From Antarcticirhabdus aurantiaca (GTDB lineage: Bacteria; Pseudomonadota; Alphaproteobacteria; Rhizobiales; Rhizobiaceae), in the NCBI RefSeq assembly GCF_009765365.1, contig NZ_VTOM01000001.1, positions 248,001 to 312,000 on the forward strand: a DNA stretch of 64,000 nt, read 5' to 3'. The translations under genes were made by a program, and so were the position numbers. Within the stretch, counting starts at the first letter, position 1. The number at the start of each line of letters is the position of its first letter. A model generated the notes under the pieces. That model saw nothing but the letters and a program-made list of their open reading frames with translations, had not been told where the DNA came from and did not search any database. This document shows positions 28,004 to 36,174 of the stretch, in pieces.

Positions 28004-28663
28004 ATGGAATCCCATCTCGCCGACCTCGGCACCTTCATCCAGGCCCACCAGGGCTGGGCCTTCGTCATCGTCGCGCTGATCGCGCTCGGCGAGTCGCTGG
28101 TTCTGGTCGGGCTCCTCATTCCGGCCACCGCGATCATGCTGCTGATCGGTGGCCTGGCCGGAGCAGGCCTCGTCGAGCCGTTGCCGGTGCTGGCCGGCGC
28201 GATCCTCGGAGCGATCCTCGGCGACATCGTCTCCTATTTCATCGGCCGCTGGCTGGGACCGGGCATCGTCCACCGTCCGCTCCTGCGGCGCTACCGGCCC
28301 GCAGTCGCCCGAACCCGCCTGTTCTTCCGACGCTACGGCTTCGCCGCGGTCTTTCTTGGGCGCTTCCTCGGGCCGATCCGCTCCACCGTGCCGCTGGTCG
28401 CGGGCATGATGGCGATGGGGCAGGCACGCTTCCAGATCGCCAACGTCGCCTCCGCCGCCCTGTGGGCGCCGCTGATGCTGGCGCCGGGCTTCCTGGGCGC
28501 GCGGGGCGCCGGCGAGGTCGGGGCGATGAGCGGCGAGGGCGCCTTCGGCATCGTCGGCCTCGTTCTCGCGCTCACCGTGGTCGGCACCGTCCTCGTCGGC
28601 AAGCGCATGGCCGGCGCCAACCGGCCCCGCCGCAGACTGGCCGCTCCCCGCCCGGTCGCGTGA
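28004..28663 (+). CDS. DedA family membrane protein
   Basis: A 219-residue inner-membrane protein of the DedA/VTT family. FVIVALIALGESLVLVGLLIPAT opens the first membrane region. GDIVSYFIGRWLG near residue 75 and the family motif GRFLGPIRSTVPLVAGMMAM near residue 121 follow, and the tail is Arg-rich. DedA proteins act as lipid scramblases/flippases (undecaprenyl phosphate or phosphatidylethanolamine recycling) and support the proton motive force. The ATG at 28004 was chosen because the protein aligns from there. The gene stands alone. Confidence 0.9.
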   Translation: MESHLADLGTFIQAHQGWAFVIVALIALGESLVLVGLLIPATAIMLLIGGLAGAGLVEPLPVLAGAILGAILGDIVSYFIGRWLGPGIVHRPLLRRYRPAVARTRLFFRRYGFAAVFLGRFLGPIRSTVPLVAGMMAMGQARFQIANVASAALWAPLMLAPGFLGARGAGEVGAMSGEGAFGIVGLVLALTVVGTVLVGKRMAGANRPRRRLAAPRPVA

Positions 28664-29043
28664 GGCCGGAGCGCCGCGGCGCGGGCCGGCGCACCATCAT
28701 CGCTTCAATCGGAAGGCTTTGACGTTCCACGAAATGGATCGCAGGAGCGCCGAACCGCCGGCATGTCGCCGCGGGCGCTTTCGCGCGGGCGTATCCCGAC
28801 GCGGGGCCAATGAAGCCGTTCGGGCAGACGCTCATCGAGATGATCACCGGCACTTCGGTGGCCGCCTATGCCGGAAGGTTCACCCACTTTTTGGTCATTC
28901 AGCGACGGTGAATCGGCTAAGCCCCTGATGTCGGTCAGGGTGCTTGCCGCTCGACTGTGAAAGCGCGCATGTTTGCCGCCGGGGCTGAACCGGATCCCGG
29001 GATGCCCGGGGATCGGTCTCCCGGAGCGGGATGCTGCAAGGGG
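28664..29043. other. Spacer with a short unassigned open stretch
   Basis: No gene is supported. The plus-strand stretch 28723-28911 reads smoothly (AYPDAGPMKPFGQTLIEM, then VAAYAGRFTHF), with an internal ATG at 28810, which would give only 33 residues. It looks like the end of a former gene, but the family is not recognised. Confidence 0.35.
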
Positions 29044-29229
29044 ATGTTGGAAGAGGCGATGGTTCACGATCAGACACCTCCAGGCGGTCCCAAGCCGGAG
29101 ACGACAAGCGAGAAATCGAAGCGGCTGAAGGAGGCTCGACTGCAAGCCGAGCGGGACAAGGAGGCGCGTATCGAACGTGCCAACCGCAAGGCGGCGGCTC
29201 GACGGAAGGTTCTCGGCGGCGCGACCTGA
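29044..29229 (+). CDS. Small charged helical protein
   Basis: About 61 residues, starting MLEEAMVHDQTPPGG and continuing as a highly charged helix (KRLKEARLQAERDKEARIER) with a basic end, AARRKVLGGAT. GGGG lies close before the ATG at 29044. A second ATG at 29059 is preceded by GGAAGAGG and may be the true start. Such short Lys/Arg/Glu-rich proteins are common unannotated ORFs in Hyphomicrobiales. No function can be given. Confidence 0.45.
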   Translation: MLEEAMVHDQTPPGGPKPETTSEKSKRLKEARLQAERDKEARIERANRKAAARRKVLGGAT

Positions 29230-29662
29230 GGGACGAGCCTGCCTTCGTGACGCGCGGGGGAGCGACGGGTTCGCTCCGCAGCCCGTGTAGGGAATGAGGA
29301 TCGCACGGCACGGCACGACGCTGGCGATGCGGTGTCGACGTCACTCTCTTCTGTGCGAGCACGACCGCCCAATCGTTCAGCGAGGCAAGGGGCGATGGCC
29401 CTCGACCCGATCACGTCGCTGCTCGACGATCCGTCGCGCATCCCGAAGGCACGTTACCGGCAGCGCGTCCACCCCGACGCCTCGGCATGGGGCCGAGCAT
29501 TGGTTGGGCCTGTCAACCGACGGTCGCCTCGGTCGACAGGCTCGGGAATGGGATCGGCAGCGGTTCAGCCTCTCCGCCGCGCGAGATTTGGGGCCGCCGC
29601 GGAGCTTGCTCCCCAACCTCTCGGCAGGCAGGCGCCGGTGCCGCGGTCCTGCGGAACCGCCA
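29230..29662. other. Spacer without a supported gene
   Basis: 433 bases between the small charged ORF and the end of the RraA-like gene. A plus-strand frame from an ATG at 29395 begins MALDPITSLLDDPSRIPK but turns into Arg/Ser/Pro-rich nonsense antisense to the RraA-like gene. Nothing else is visible. Confidence 0.4.
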
Positions 29663-30322
29663 TCAGTTCACGGCTCTCGCTTCCAGCGCGTCGACGAAGG
29701 ACAGGTCCCAGCGATTCTCGCGAATGGCCTGCATCGTCGCTTCTTCCTTGGCGTGCTGGGCGAGGGCGCCGGCGATCACCGTCTCGGCCTCCTGGCGACC
29801 GAAGGCGAGGATGCCGTCCTGATCGCCGACGACGATGTCGCCGGGATGGACCAGCATGCCGCCGACGCTGACGGGCACGTTGATTGCGCCGGGGCCGTCC
29901 TTGTAGGGGCCGCGATGCGTGTGGCCGCGCGCATAGACCGGGAAGGTGCGCGCGCCCAGTTCGGCGATGTCGCGCACGGCGCCGTCCAGCACCATGCCCG
30001 CCATGCCGATCGTGGCGGCGTGGAACGTCATGATGCCGCCGACGAGCGCGTTGGCCGTTTCTCCGTCCGCATCGATCACGAGGACGTCGCCCGGGCGGCA
30101 CTGGTGGAAGGCGCGCAGGATGGCGAGGTTGTCGCCGCCGCGCGTCCTCACCGTCAGCGCCGTGCCGGCCATCGGCGCGGGGCTGTGATAGGGTTTGAGA
30201 AGCGCCGTCCCGCGGTTGCGGTGGAGCTGGTCGCTGAGGAGCGCGACGGGAATCTCGCGCAGGCGCCGCAGGATGTCGGCATCCACCGGCTCGGCGTTCG
30301 GGTTCGTCTCGATGGTGGGCAT
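29663..30322 (-). CDS. RraA family protein (HMG aldolase/oxaloacetate decarboxylase-like)
   Basis: A 219-residue RraA-fold protein. GGDNLAILRAFHQCRPGDVLVIDADG near residues 62-87 and MVLDGAVRDIAEL near 109-121 carry the conserved Gly/Asn and Arg-Asp pair used to bind pyruvate enolate and metal in 4-hydroxy-4-methyl-2-oxoglutarate aldolase and oxaloacetate decarboxylase members. It is therefore more likely an aldolase or decarboxylase than an RNase E inhibitor. It is the second gene of a two-gene operon with the aminotransferase (18-base gap, GGAG before the ATG). That operon carries the shared LysR-type element. Confidence 0.82.
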   Translation of the reverse strand: MPTIETNPNAEPVDADILRRLREIPVALLSDQLHRNRGTALLKPYHSPAPMAGTALTVRTRGGDNLAILRAFHQCRPGDVLVIDADGETANALVGGIMTFHAATIGMAGMVLDGAVRDIAELGARTFPVYARGHTHRGPYKDGPGAINVPVSVGGMLVHPGDIVVGDQDGILAFGRQEAETVIAGALAQHAKEEATMQAIRENRWDLSFVDALEARAVN

Positions 30323-30340
30323 GGAGCCGCTCCGTTCGGG

Positions 30341-31549
30341 TTAGGCGAGGTCGCCGACCGCCTTGGCGATCCGCGCGAGGCCGTCGTTGAGAATCTCGAT
30401 CGAGGTCGCGATCGACAGCCGGAAATAGGGCGACAGGCCGTAGGCCGTGCCCGCGACCACGGCAACGCCGACACGTTCGAGAAGGTAAAGGACGACATCG
30501 TTGTCGGTCGCCAGCACCTTGCCGTCCGGCGTGCGCTTGCCGATGAGGCCCGCGCAGTTGACGAAAAGATAGAAGGCGCCCTCCGGCAGGCGGCAGGACA
30601 GGCCGGGAATGGCGTTGATGCCGGCGGCAATCGCGTCGCGCCGTTCGCGGTAGGTCGCGAGGCTTTCCGCGACGAAGCTCTGGTCGCCGTTCAGCGCCGC
30701 GGCGGCCGCCGCCTGGCTCACCGAGCAGCTGTTGCCCGCCGACTGCGAGGTCAGCGTGTCGAGGGCGCGGATCAGCTCGCGCGGCCCGGCCGCCCAGCCG
30801 ATGCGGAAGCCCGTCATGGCGTAGGTCTTGGAGACGCCGTTGACGGCGAGCGTGCGCTCGCGCAGCTCGGGCGCGGCGTTGAGGAGATGAGGCGCGGTGC
30901 CGCCCTCGAAGCGGATGTGCTCGTAGATGTCGTCGGTCATCACCAGCACGTGCGGGTGGCGCGCGAGAACGGCGGCGAGCGCCTTGTACGCCTCGATCGA
31001 ATAGGTGGCGCCGGTCGGGTTGGACGGCGAGTTCAGGATCAGCCAGCGCGTCTTGGGGGTGATCGCGCTTTCGAGCTTCTGCGCGGTGAGCTTGAAGCCC
31101 TCGTCCTCCGTGCAGGCGACCGCGACGGGCGTTCCGTCGCAGGCGAGCACCATGTCGGGGTAGGAGACCCAGTAGGGTGCCGGAACGATCACCTCGTCGC
31201 CCGGCTCCAGCGTCGCGGCCAGGGCCGTGTAGATGACGCTTTTTGCGCCGTTGCCGACGATGATCTCGGTGATGTCGTAGTCGAGCCCGTTCTCGCGCTT
31301 CAGCTTGGCGGCGATCGCCTGGCGAAGCTCCACGGTGCCGGGCAAGGCGGTGTAGCGCGTCGCGCCCGCGTTCATCGCCTTGGCCGCCGCCTCGCGGATG
31401 TGGGCGGGCGTATCGAAGTCCGGCTCGCCGACCACGAGGCTGACGATCGAGCGGCCCTCGCGCTTGAGCTGGTTGGCCCGGTCGGCCGCCGAGGAACTCG
31501 GCGAGGGCTTGATGCGCCTGACGCGCTCGGCGACGTGGATCGAGGTCAA
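30341..31549 (-). CDS. Class I/II pyridoxal phosphate aminotransferase (aspartate aminotransferase-like)
   Basis: A 402-residue fold-type I aminotransferase of the AspC/AAT Ib group. ILNSPSNPTGATYS near residue 173 binds the cofactor phosphate. DDIYEHIRF near 205 holds the Asp/Tyr pair. The Schiff-base Lys is in GVSKTYAMTGFRIGWAAG near 238. A C-terminal Arg in SPYFRLSIATS near 380 binds the alpha-carboxylate. It probably moves amino groups between glutamate or aspartate and a 2-oxo acid. Placed next to the Nac-like regulator and in its putative regulon, it would handle glutamate released by the pxp system (inference). Confidence 0.9.
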   Translation of the reverse strand: MTSIHVAERVRRIKPSPSSSAADRANQLKREGRSIVSLVVGEPDFDTPAHIREAAAKAMNAGATRYTALPGTVELRQAIAAKLKRENGLDYDITEIIVGNGAKSVIYTALAATLEPGDEVIVPAPYWVSYPDMVLACDGTPVAVACTEDEGFKLTAQKLESAITPKTRWLILNSPSNPTGATYSIEAYKALAAVLARHPHVLVMTDDIYEHIRFEGGTAPHLLNAAPELRERTLAVNGVSKTYAMTGFRIGWAAGPRELIRALDTLTSQSAGNSCSVSQAAAAAALNGDQSFVAESLATYRERRDAIAAGINAIPGLSCRLPEGAFYLFVNCAGLIGKRTPDGKVLATDNDVVLYLLERVGVAVVAGTAYGLSPYFRLSIATSIEILNDGLARIAKAVGDLA

Positions 31550-31608
31550 GGTTTGGTCATCCCGGCTGACGATGTCCGCCGGACGCTAGTCCCGCTCCTT
31601 GCGCGAGG

Positions 31609-31647
31609 CTAAGACGAGTTGGCTCTGCCCTGATAGCCAACGCTTAT
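31609..31647 (-). promoter_or_regulatory. LysR-type regulatory element upstream of aminotransferase operon
   Basis: Read on the minus strand from 31647: ATAAGCGTTGGCTAT (ATA-N9-TAT), CAGAG at offset 20 and CAACTCGTCTTAG at offset 26. The same elements at the same offsets occur at 32619 and 37423. The palindromic half also faces the LysR gene starting near 31681. ATA-N9-TAT agrees with the known consensus of enteric Nac. Confidence 0.7.
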
Positions 31648-31680
31648 ATCTCGGCAGGCGGGATGCAGGGGGCCACGCGC

Positions 31681-32622
31681 ATGATGAACCTCAGACGCCT
31701 GCACTACTTCGTGAAGATCGTCGACGTCGGCAGCCTCACCCAGGCGGCGGACATCCTTCACGTGGCGCAGCCGGCATTGAGCCAGCAGCTCGCGACGCTG
31801 GAGGGCGAGGTGCGCCAGCAGCTTCTCCTGCGCACCAAGCGCGGCGTCACGCCGACGCAGGCCGGCGAGGTGCTTTATCGCCATGCCCAGGTCATCTTGC
31901 GCCAGTGCCAGCAGGCCATGACGGAGATGCGCGCGGCCGGGCGCGAACTGTCCGGCTCGGTTTCCGTCGGCCTCGCGCCGGGAACGGCTGCGGCCGGCCT
32001 CGCGGTGCCGCTGCTCAGGACGGTCCGGGCCCGGCATCCGGGCATCCTCCTCTACCTCAACGAGACCTATGGGACGACCCTGTCCGAGCTCGTCATGAAC
32101 GGGCGGATGGACATGGCGGTGCTTTACGGCGGGCGCGTCGCGGTCCACGGCCTCGCCTTCCGTCCCCTTCTGTCCGAGCGGCTGTTCCTCGTCGGGCACG
32201 GCGACATGCCGCCGCCGCCCGCCGCGCAGGTGCCCCTCGGCGACATCGCCGGACGCGAACTCTACCTCCCGCGGCCCTACAACGTCGTGCGCAAGATGGT
32301 GGATGACGCCTGCGCCGGGATCGGCATCGTGCCGAGAGTCGTCGCCGAGATCGAATCGGACGGGACGCTGACGGCCGTCATGGCCGAGGGGCTGGGCGCG
32401 ACGATCCTGCCCGAATCCATGGCGCGCCAGGTCGTGGCCTCGTGCGACGCCTGGCTGTGCCGCATCGTCGAGCCCTCGATCGAGGCGCCGCTGGCACTCT
32501 GCGAGTCCGACCATCTCCCGCTGTCGGAGCCCGCCCAGGCCGTGAAGGACATTCTCCTGGAGCTTGCCGCCGAGCTGCCGGGCTTCGCGGCGTCGCCGGA
32601 GACCGGTGCTCCCGCGACATAA
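31681..32622 (+). CDS. LysR family regulator, Nac-like
   Basis: About 313 residues. The N-terminal MNLRRLHYFVKIVDVGSLTQ and AQPALSQQLATLEGEVRQQL form the LysR winged HTH. RTKRGVTPTQAGEVLYRHA, SVGLAPGTAAAGLAVPLL and MAEGLGATILPESMA follow the enteric nitrogen assimilation control protein Nac closely along its whole length. Start choice: ATG at 31681 or 31684 fits Nac, and 31663 is also in frame. It is divergent from the aminotransferase, and its stop codon overlaps the next copy of the binding element. It probably controls three flanking operons (inference from shared sites). Confidence 0.88.
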   Translation: MMNLRRLHYFVKIVDVGSLTQAADILHVAQPALSQQLATLEGEVRQQLLLRTKRGVTPTQAGEVLYRHAQVILRQCQQAMTEMRAAGRELSGSVSVGLAPGTAAAGLAVPLLRTVRARHPGILLYLNETYGTTLSELVMNGRMDMAVLYGGRVAVHGLAFRPLLSERLFLVGHGDMPPPPAAQVPLGDIAGRELYLPRPYNVVRKMVDDACAGIGIVPRVVAEIESDGTLTAVMAEGLGATILPESMARQVVASCDAWLCRIVEPSIEAPLALCESDHLPLSEPAQAVKDILLELAAELPGFAASPETGAPAT

Positions 32623-32657
32623 GCTGCCCTTATCCACACAGAGACAATCCGTCTTGG
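32619..32657 (+). promoter_or_regulatory. LysR-type regulatory element upstream of accB-pxp operon
   Basis: ATAAGCTGCCCTTAT (32619-32633), CAGAG at offset 20, and CAATCCGTCTTGG at offset 26 (32645-32657). A possible promoter follows: TTGGAT (32654-32659), 16 bases, GGTAAC (32676-32681). The first bases overlap the stop codon of the LysR gene. The accB ATG is at 32731. Confidence 0.72.
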
Positions 32658-32730
32658 ATGCGCGCCCGGCGCCTCGGTAACCTTTTGCCGAGGATCGCCG
32701 CTCCCCGCGGCGAGACGGTTGGGCCCGGCC

Positions 32731-33174
32731 ATGGATATCGACGAGATCAAGGTTCTGATGGAGGCGATGGCGGCCTCCGACCTGTCCGAGATGCAGGTCG
32801 CGAAGGAGGGCTGGACGCTCCGCCTGACCCGGGCCGCCGGCCAAGTTGGCACTGCGCAGGCCGCGACCGCGCCGGCCGGCAAGGCGGTGGCCGCCGCCCC
32901 TGCCGCGCCCCGGTCCGGCGAGCCCGCTGCTCCGGCGGCGGACAGGACCGTCCGTTCGCCGCTGTCCGGCGTCGTCCACTTCCGCCCGTCGCCCGACGCG
33001 CCGCCTTTCGTGGAAACCGGCCGGGCGGTGTCGGCCGGCGAGGTCCTTTGCCTGGTCGAGGCCATGAAGATGTTCAACGAGATCCGCGCCGAGCGCGCCG
33101 GCACGGTGGAGGCGATCCTCGTTTCGCCCGGCGAGGACGTCGATGCCGGACAGCCGCTCCTGACGCTCGCGTGA
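32731..33174 (+). CDS. accB: Biotin carboxyl carrier protein (AccB-type)
   Basis: A 147-residue BCCP. An N-terminal helical part (MDIDEIKVLMEAMAASDLSE) and an Ala/Pro-rich linker lead to the biotinyl domain. The biotin Lys is in EAMKM at residue 113, 34 residues from the C-terminus as usual. The thumb region FRPSPDAPPFVETG is present, as in acetyl-CoA carboxylase BCCP. It stands in one operon with accC and the pxp genes, not with accA/accD. It is therefore likely a dedicated paralogue delivering carboxybiotin to the PxpB/PxpC pair (inference). The ATG at 32731 is preferred over a TTG at 32719. Confidence 0.88.
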   Translation: MDIDEIKVLMEAMAASDLSEMQVAKEGWTLRLTRAAGQVGTAQAATAPAGKAVAAAPAAPRSGEPAAPAADRTVRSPLSGVVHFRPSPDAPPFVETGRAVSAGEVLCLVEAMKMFNEIRAERAGTVEAILVSPGEDVDAGQPLLTLA

Positions 33175-33179
33175 GGCCC

Positions 33180-34532
33180 ATGTTCCGCTCGCTCCTCATC
33201 GCCAATCGCGGCGAGATCGCGCTGCGCATCCAGCGCGCAGCCCGCTCGCTCGGGATCGAGACGATCGCCGTCCATTCCGAGGCCGACCGCGAGGCGCGCC
33301 ACGTGGCGCTCGCCGACAAGGCCGTCTGCATCGGCCCGGCGTCGGCTGCGCGCTCCTATCTCGATCCGGCCGCGATTCTCCTCGCGGCCGAGGCGACGGG
33401 GGCCGAGGCCGTGCATCCCGGCTACGGCTTCCTGTCGGAGAACGCCGACTTCGCGCAAGCCTGCGAGACGGCCGGCCTCGTCTTCGTCGGCCCGCCGCCG
33501 CAAGCGATCCGCGTCATGGGCGACAAGGTCGCCGCCAAGTGCGCCATGCGCCGGGCCGGCGTGCCCTGCGTGCCCGGGCCCGACGAGGGATTGCCCGACG
33601 ATCCCGACGCCGTGCGCCGCGTCGCGGCGGAGATCGGCTATCCCGTGATCCTCAAGGCCGCCGGGGGCGGGGGCGGGCGCGGCATGCGCGTCGTGGATGC
33701 CGAGGCCGGCCTCCTCGACGCCCTGGCGCTGACCCGGGAGGAGGCGCGACGCGCCTTCAACAATCCGGAGATCTACGTCGAGAAGTTCCTGACGCGGCCC
33801 CGCCACGTCGAGATCCAGGTCCTGGCCGACCGGCACGGCAAGGCTCTCTGGCTGGGAAGTCGCGACTGCTCGCTTCAGCGGCGTCACCAGAAGGTGCTGG
33901 AAGAGGCGCCCGCGCCCGGGCTCGACCACGCCCTCGTCGCCGAAGTCGGGGCTCGCTGCGCGGAGGCCTGCCGGCAACTCGGCTATGTCGGGGCGGGCAC
34001 CTTCGAGTTCCTCTACGAGGACGGCGTCTTCTCCTTCATCGAGATGAACACCCGCGTCCAGGTCGAGCACCCGATCACCGAGGAGACGACGGGCATCGAC
34101 ATCGTGCGGGAGGGCATCCGCGTCGCGGCCGGGCTCCCGCTGACGATCCGCCAGGAGGAGATCGTCTCGCGCGGCCACGCCTTCGAATGCCGGATCAACG
34201 CCGAGGACCCGGAGAGCTTCCAGCCCTCGCCCGGCACGATCACCCGCTTCGACATGCCCGGCGGCCCCGGCATCCGCGTCGATACGCACATGGTGCCGGG
34301 CGCCCGCGTGCCGCCGCACTACGATTCGCTCATCGCCAAGATCATCGCCTACGGGCCGACGCGCGAGGAGGCGCTCGTCCGCCTGCGGGTCGCTCTGTCG
34401 GAAGCGCGGATCGAGGGCGTCTCCACCAACCTCGCCCTCCATGCCCGCATCCTCGCCGATCCCGGCTTCATCGCCGGAGGCGTCGACATCCACCACCTCG
34501 AACGGCTCCTGAAGGGGGCGGACCAGCCATGA
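33180..34532 (+). CDS. accC: Biotin carboxylase (AccC-type)
   Basis: A 450-residue ATP-grasp enzyme that carboxylates biotin with bicarbonate. It begins MFRSLLIANRGEIALRI. The glycine-rich ATP lid AAGGGGGRGMRV is near residue 160, and the catalytic region FIEMNTRVQVEHPITEETTG near 285 holds the metal-binding Glu pair and the Arg. FECRINAEDP near 335 is also conserved. Length fits stand-alone AccC. It starts six bases after the accB stop and its own stop overlaps pxpB (ATGA), so stoichiometric production with PxpB is likely. Confidence 0.92.
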   Translation: MFRSLLIANRGEIALRIQRAARSLGIETIAVHSEADREARHVALADKAVCIGPASAARSYLDPAAILLAAEATGAEAVHPGYGFLSENADFAQACETAGLVFVGPPPQAIRVMGDKVAAKCAMRRAGVPCVPGPDEGLPDDPDAVRRVAAEIGYPVILKAAGGGGGRGMRVVDAEAGLLDALALTREEARRAFNNPEIYVEKFLTRPRHVEIQVLADRHGKALWLGSRDCSLQRRHQKVLEEAPAPGLDHALVAEVGARCAEACRQLGYVGAGTFEFLYEDGVFSFIEMNTRVQVEHPITEETTGIDIVREGIRVAAGLPLTIRQEEIVSRGHAFECRINAEDPESFQPSPGTITRFDMPGGPGIRVDTHMVPGARVPPHYDSLIAKIIAYGPTREEALVRLRVALSEARIEGVSTNLALHARILADPGFIAGGVDIHHLERLLKGADQP

Positions 34533-35188
34533 GCGCGCCAAGGCCGACCGTCAGCCATCTCGGCACCACCGCCCTCCTGTTCGAGGCGCCGGGCGAGACC
34601 TCGCTCGACCAGCAGCAGCGCATCTGGTCGCTGGCGAGGCTGGCCGAGACCTGGCCCGAGGTCCGCGAGGCGGTGCCGGGCGTCAACAACCTCCTCGTCT
34701 CGTTCCGAACCGTGCCGCGCCGCTTCGAGCCGCTGGCCGACAGGCTATGCGAGGCCTGGGACTCGGCCTCCGCGCTCTCGCTCGGCGGGCGGGTGATCGA
34801 GCTGCCCGTCGTCTACGGCGGCGAGGGGGGACCGCACATGGCCGACGTGATCGCCCATACCGGGCTCGACGTCGAGGAGATCGTCGCGATCCATTCCGCG
34901 CCGGTCTATCCCGTCTTCGCGCTCGGCAGCCATCCCGGCTACTGCTACCTCGGCGGCATGGACCCGCGCATCGCGACGCCGCGCCGCCAGGTGCCGGTGG
35001 TGAAGATCCCCGGCGGCGCGGTCTCGATCGGCGGCGCCCAGACCGGCGTCTCGGCCTCCGACGGACCCAGCGGCTGGAACACGATCGGCTCGACGCGGAT
35101 GCGCTTCTTCGACGCCTCGCGCGATCCGCCCGCGCTTCTCCAGCCGGGCGACAGCATCGCCTTCACGGTGGCGGAGATCCGGCGATGA
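34529..35188 (+). CDS. pxpB: 5-oxoprolinase subunit PxpB / KipI-type carboxyltransferase half
   Basis: A 219-residue member of the KipI/allophanate hydrolase subunit 1 family. VNNLLVSF near residue 51, GSHPGYCYLGGMDPRIATPRR near 130-150, VKIPGGAVSIGGAQTGV and PSGWNTIGST near 180 are family hallmarks. With PxpC it forms the cyclophilin-like pair homologous to the carboxyltransferase region of urea carboxylase. Known PxpB/C/A cleaves 5-oxoproline to glutamate with ATP. Here biotin genes precede it, so carboxylation of a lactam or amide is an alternative mechanism. Confidence 0.88.
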   Translation: MSAPRPTVSHLGTTALLFEAPGETSLDQQQRIWSLARLAETWPEVREAVPGVNNLLVSFRTVPRRFEPLADRLCEAWDSASALSLGGRVIELPVVYGGEGGPHMADVIAHTGLDVEEIVAIHSAPVYPVFALGSHPGYCYLGGMDPRIATPRRQVPVVKIPGGAVSIGGAQTGVSASDGPSGWNTIGSTRMRFFDASRDPPALLQPGDSIAFTVAEIRR

Positions 35189-36174
35189 TCGAGATCCTGT
35201 CGCGCGCCGCGCTCGCCAGCGTCCAGGACCTCGGCCGCTTCGACGCCTTCAGGTGGGGCGTCGGCCTGTCCGGCGCGATGGACCCGCTGGCGCTGACCTG
35301 CGGCAACATCCTTCTCGGCAACGAGGACGGGGCCGCGGCAGTGGAGATGCAGGTCTTTCCCTTCTCCGTCCGCTTCGAGGCCGACACCCTCTTCGCGCTG
35401 ACCGGCGCCGACTGCGCCGCCATGCTCGACGGCGTCCCGCTCCTGCCCTGGAGCCGGGCGCAAGCCAAGGCCGGCGCCGTGCTGCGGCTCGACCATGCGC
35501 GGGACGGGCGCTGGCGCGGGGCCCGGGCCTATCTGTGCGTCGCCGGCGGCATCGACGTGCCGGAGGTGCTCGGCTCGCGCTCGACCCAGCTTCGCGGGGC
35601 CATCGGCGGGTTCGACGGGCGCATGCTGCGCGAGGGCGACAGGCTGCCGCTCGGGCGCGCTGCCGGCGAAAGCCGGGGGACGGAGATCGCCCTCGTGCCG
35701 CCCGGCCTCGCCTTGCCGCTGGAAGCGGACGGCCTGCCGGCGGTGCGCGTCCTGCCCGCCGCCGAATACGGGCGGTTCACCCCCGCCTCGCTCGACGCCT
35801 TCTGGCGCGAGCCCTTCAGGATCACGCCGCAGAGCGACCGCTACGGCTTCCGCCTCGCCGGGCCCGGCCTCGAGCCGGTCGCGCCGATGGAGCTCCGCTC
35901 CCACGGCATCGTGCCGGGCGTCATCCAGGTGCCGCACAACGGCCAGCCGATCGTCCAGATGTGCGAGGGCCAGCCCTCCGGCGGCTACCCCAAGGTCGGG
36001 ACCGTGATCGAGGCCGACCTCTGGCGCCTCGGCCAGATGCCGATCGGCACGCGCTTCCGCTTCCTCGCCACCGATTGGGACGGGGCGCTCGCCGCCCTCG
36101 ACGAGCGGCAGGCCTGGCTCGCCGAGGTGCGCCGCCTGGCCGATCTCCTCAGCGCCCGGAGCGCCGCGCGATGA
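35185..36174 (+). CDS. pxpC: 5-oxoprolinase subunit PxpC / biotin-dependent carboxyltransferase family
   Basis: A 329-residue KipA/allophanate hydrolase subunit 2 family protein. SVQDLGRFDAFRWGVGLSGAMD near residues 13-34, AYLCVAGGIDVPEVLGSRST near 116-135, ITPQSDRYGFRL near 215 and ELRSHGIVPGVIQVPHNGQPIV near 236 are diagnostic. It overlaps pxpB and the next gene by ATGA on both sides. Family members pair with PxpB. In urea carboxylase the fused equivalent transfers CO2 from carboxybiotin to the urea nitrogen. Confidence 0.88.
   Translation: MIEILSRAALASVQDLGRFDAFRWGVGLSGAMDPLALTCGNILLGNEDGAAAVEMQVFPFSVRFEADTLFALTGADCAAMLDGVPLLPWSRAQAKAGAVLRLDHARDGRWRGARAYLCVAGGIDVPEVLGSRSTQLRGAIGGFDGRMLREGDRLPLGRAAGESRGTEIALVPPGLALPLEADGLPAVRVLPAAEYGRFTPASLDAFWREPFRITPQSDRYGFRLAGPGLEPVAPMELRSHGIVPGVIQVPHNGQPIVQMCEGQPSGGYPKVGTVIEADLWRLGQMPIGTRFRFLATDWDGALAALDERQAWLAEVRRLADLLSARSAAR

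Noticed and set aside
28957-29043. Upstream start (MKARMFAAGAEPD) for the small charged protein
   Set aside because: The added 29 residues are unlike the charged helix and have no ribosome site. The starts at 29044 or 29059 have purine-rich sites.
28705-29316. 203-codon minus-strand frame downstream of dedA
   Set aside because: Rich in Arg, Pro and Ser with no hydrophobic core or domain. It runs antisense to a more plausible small plus-strand ORF.
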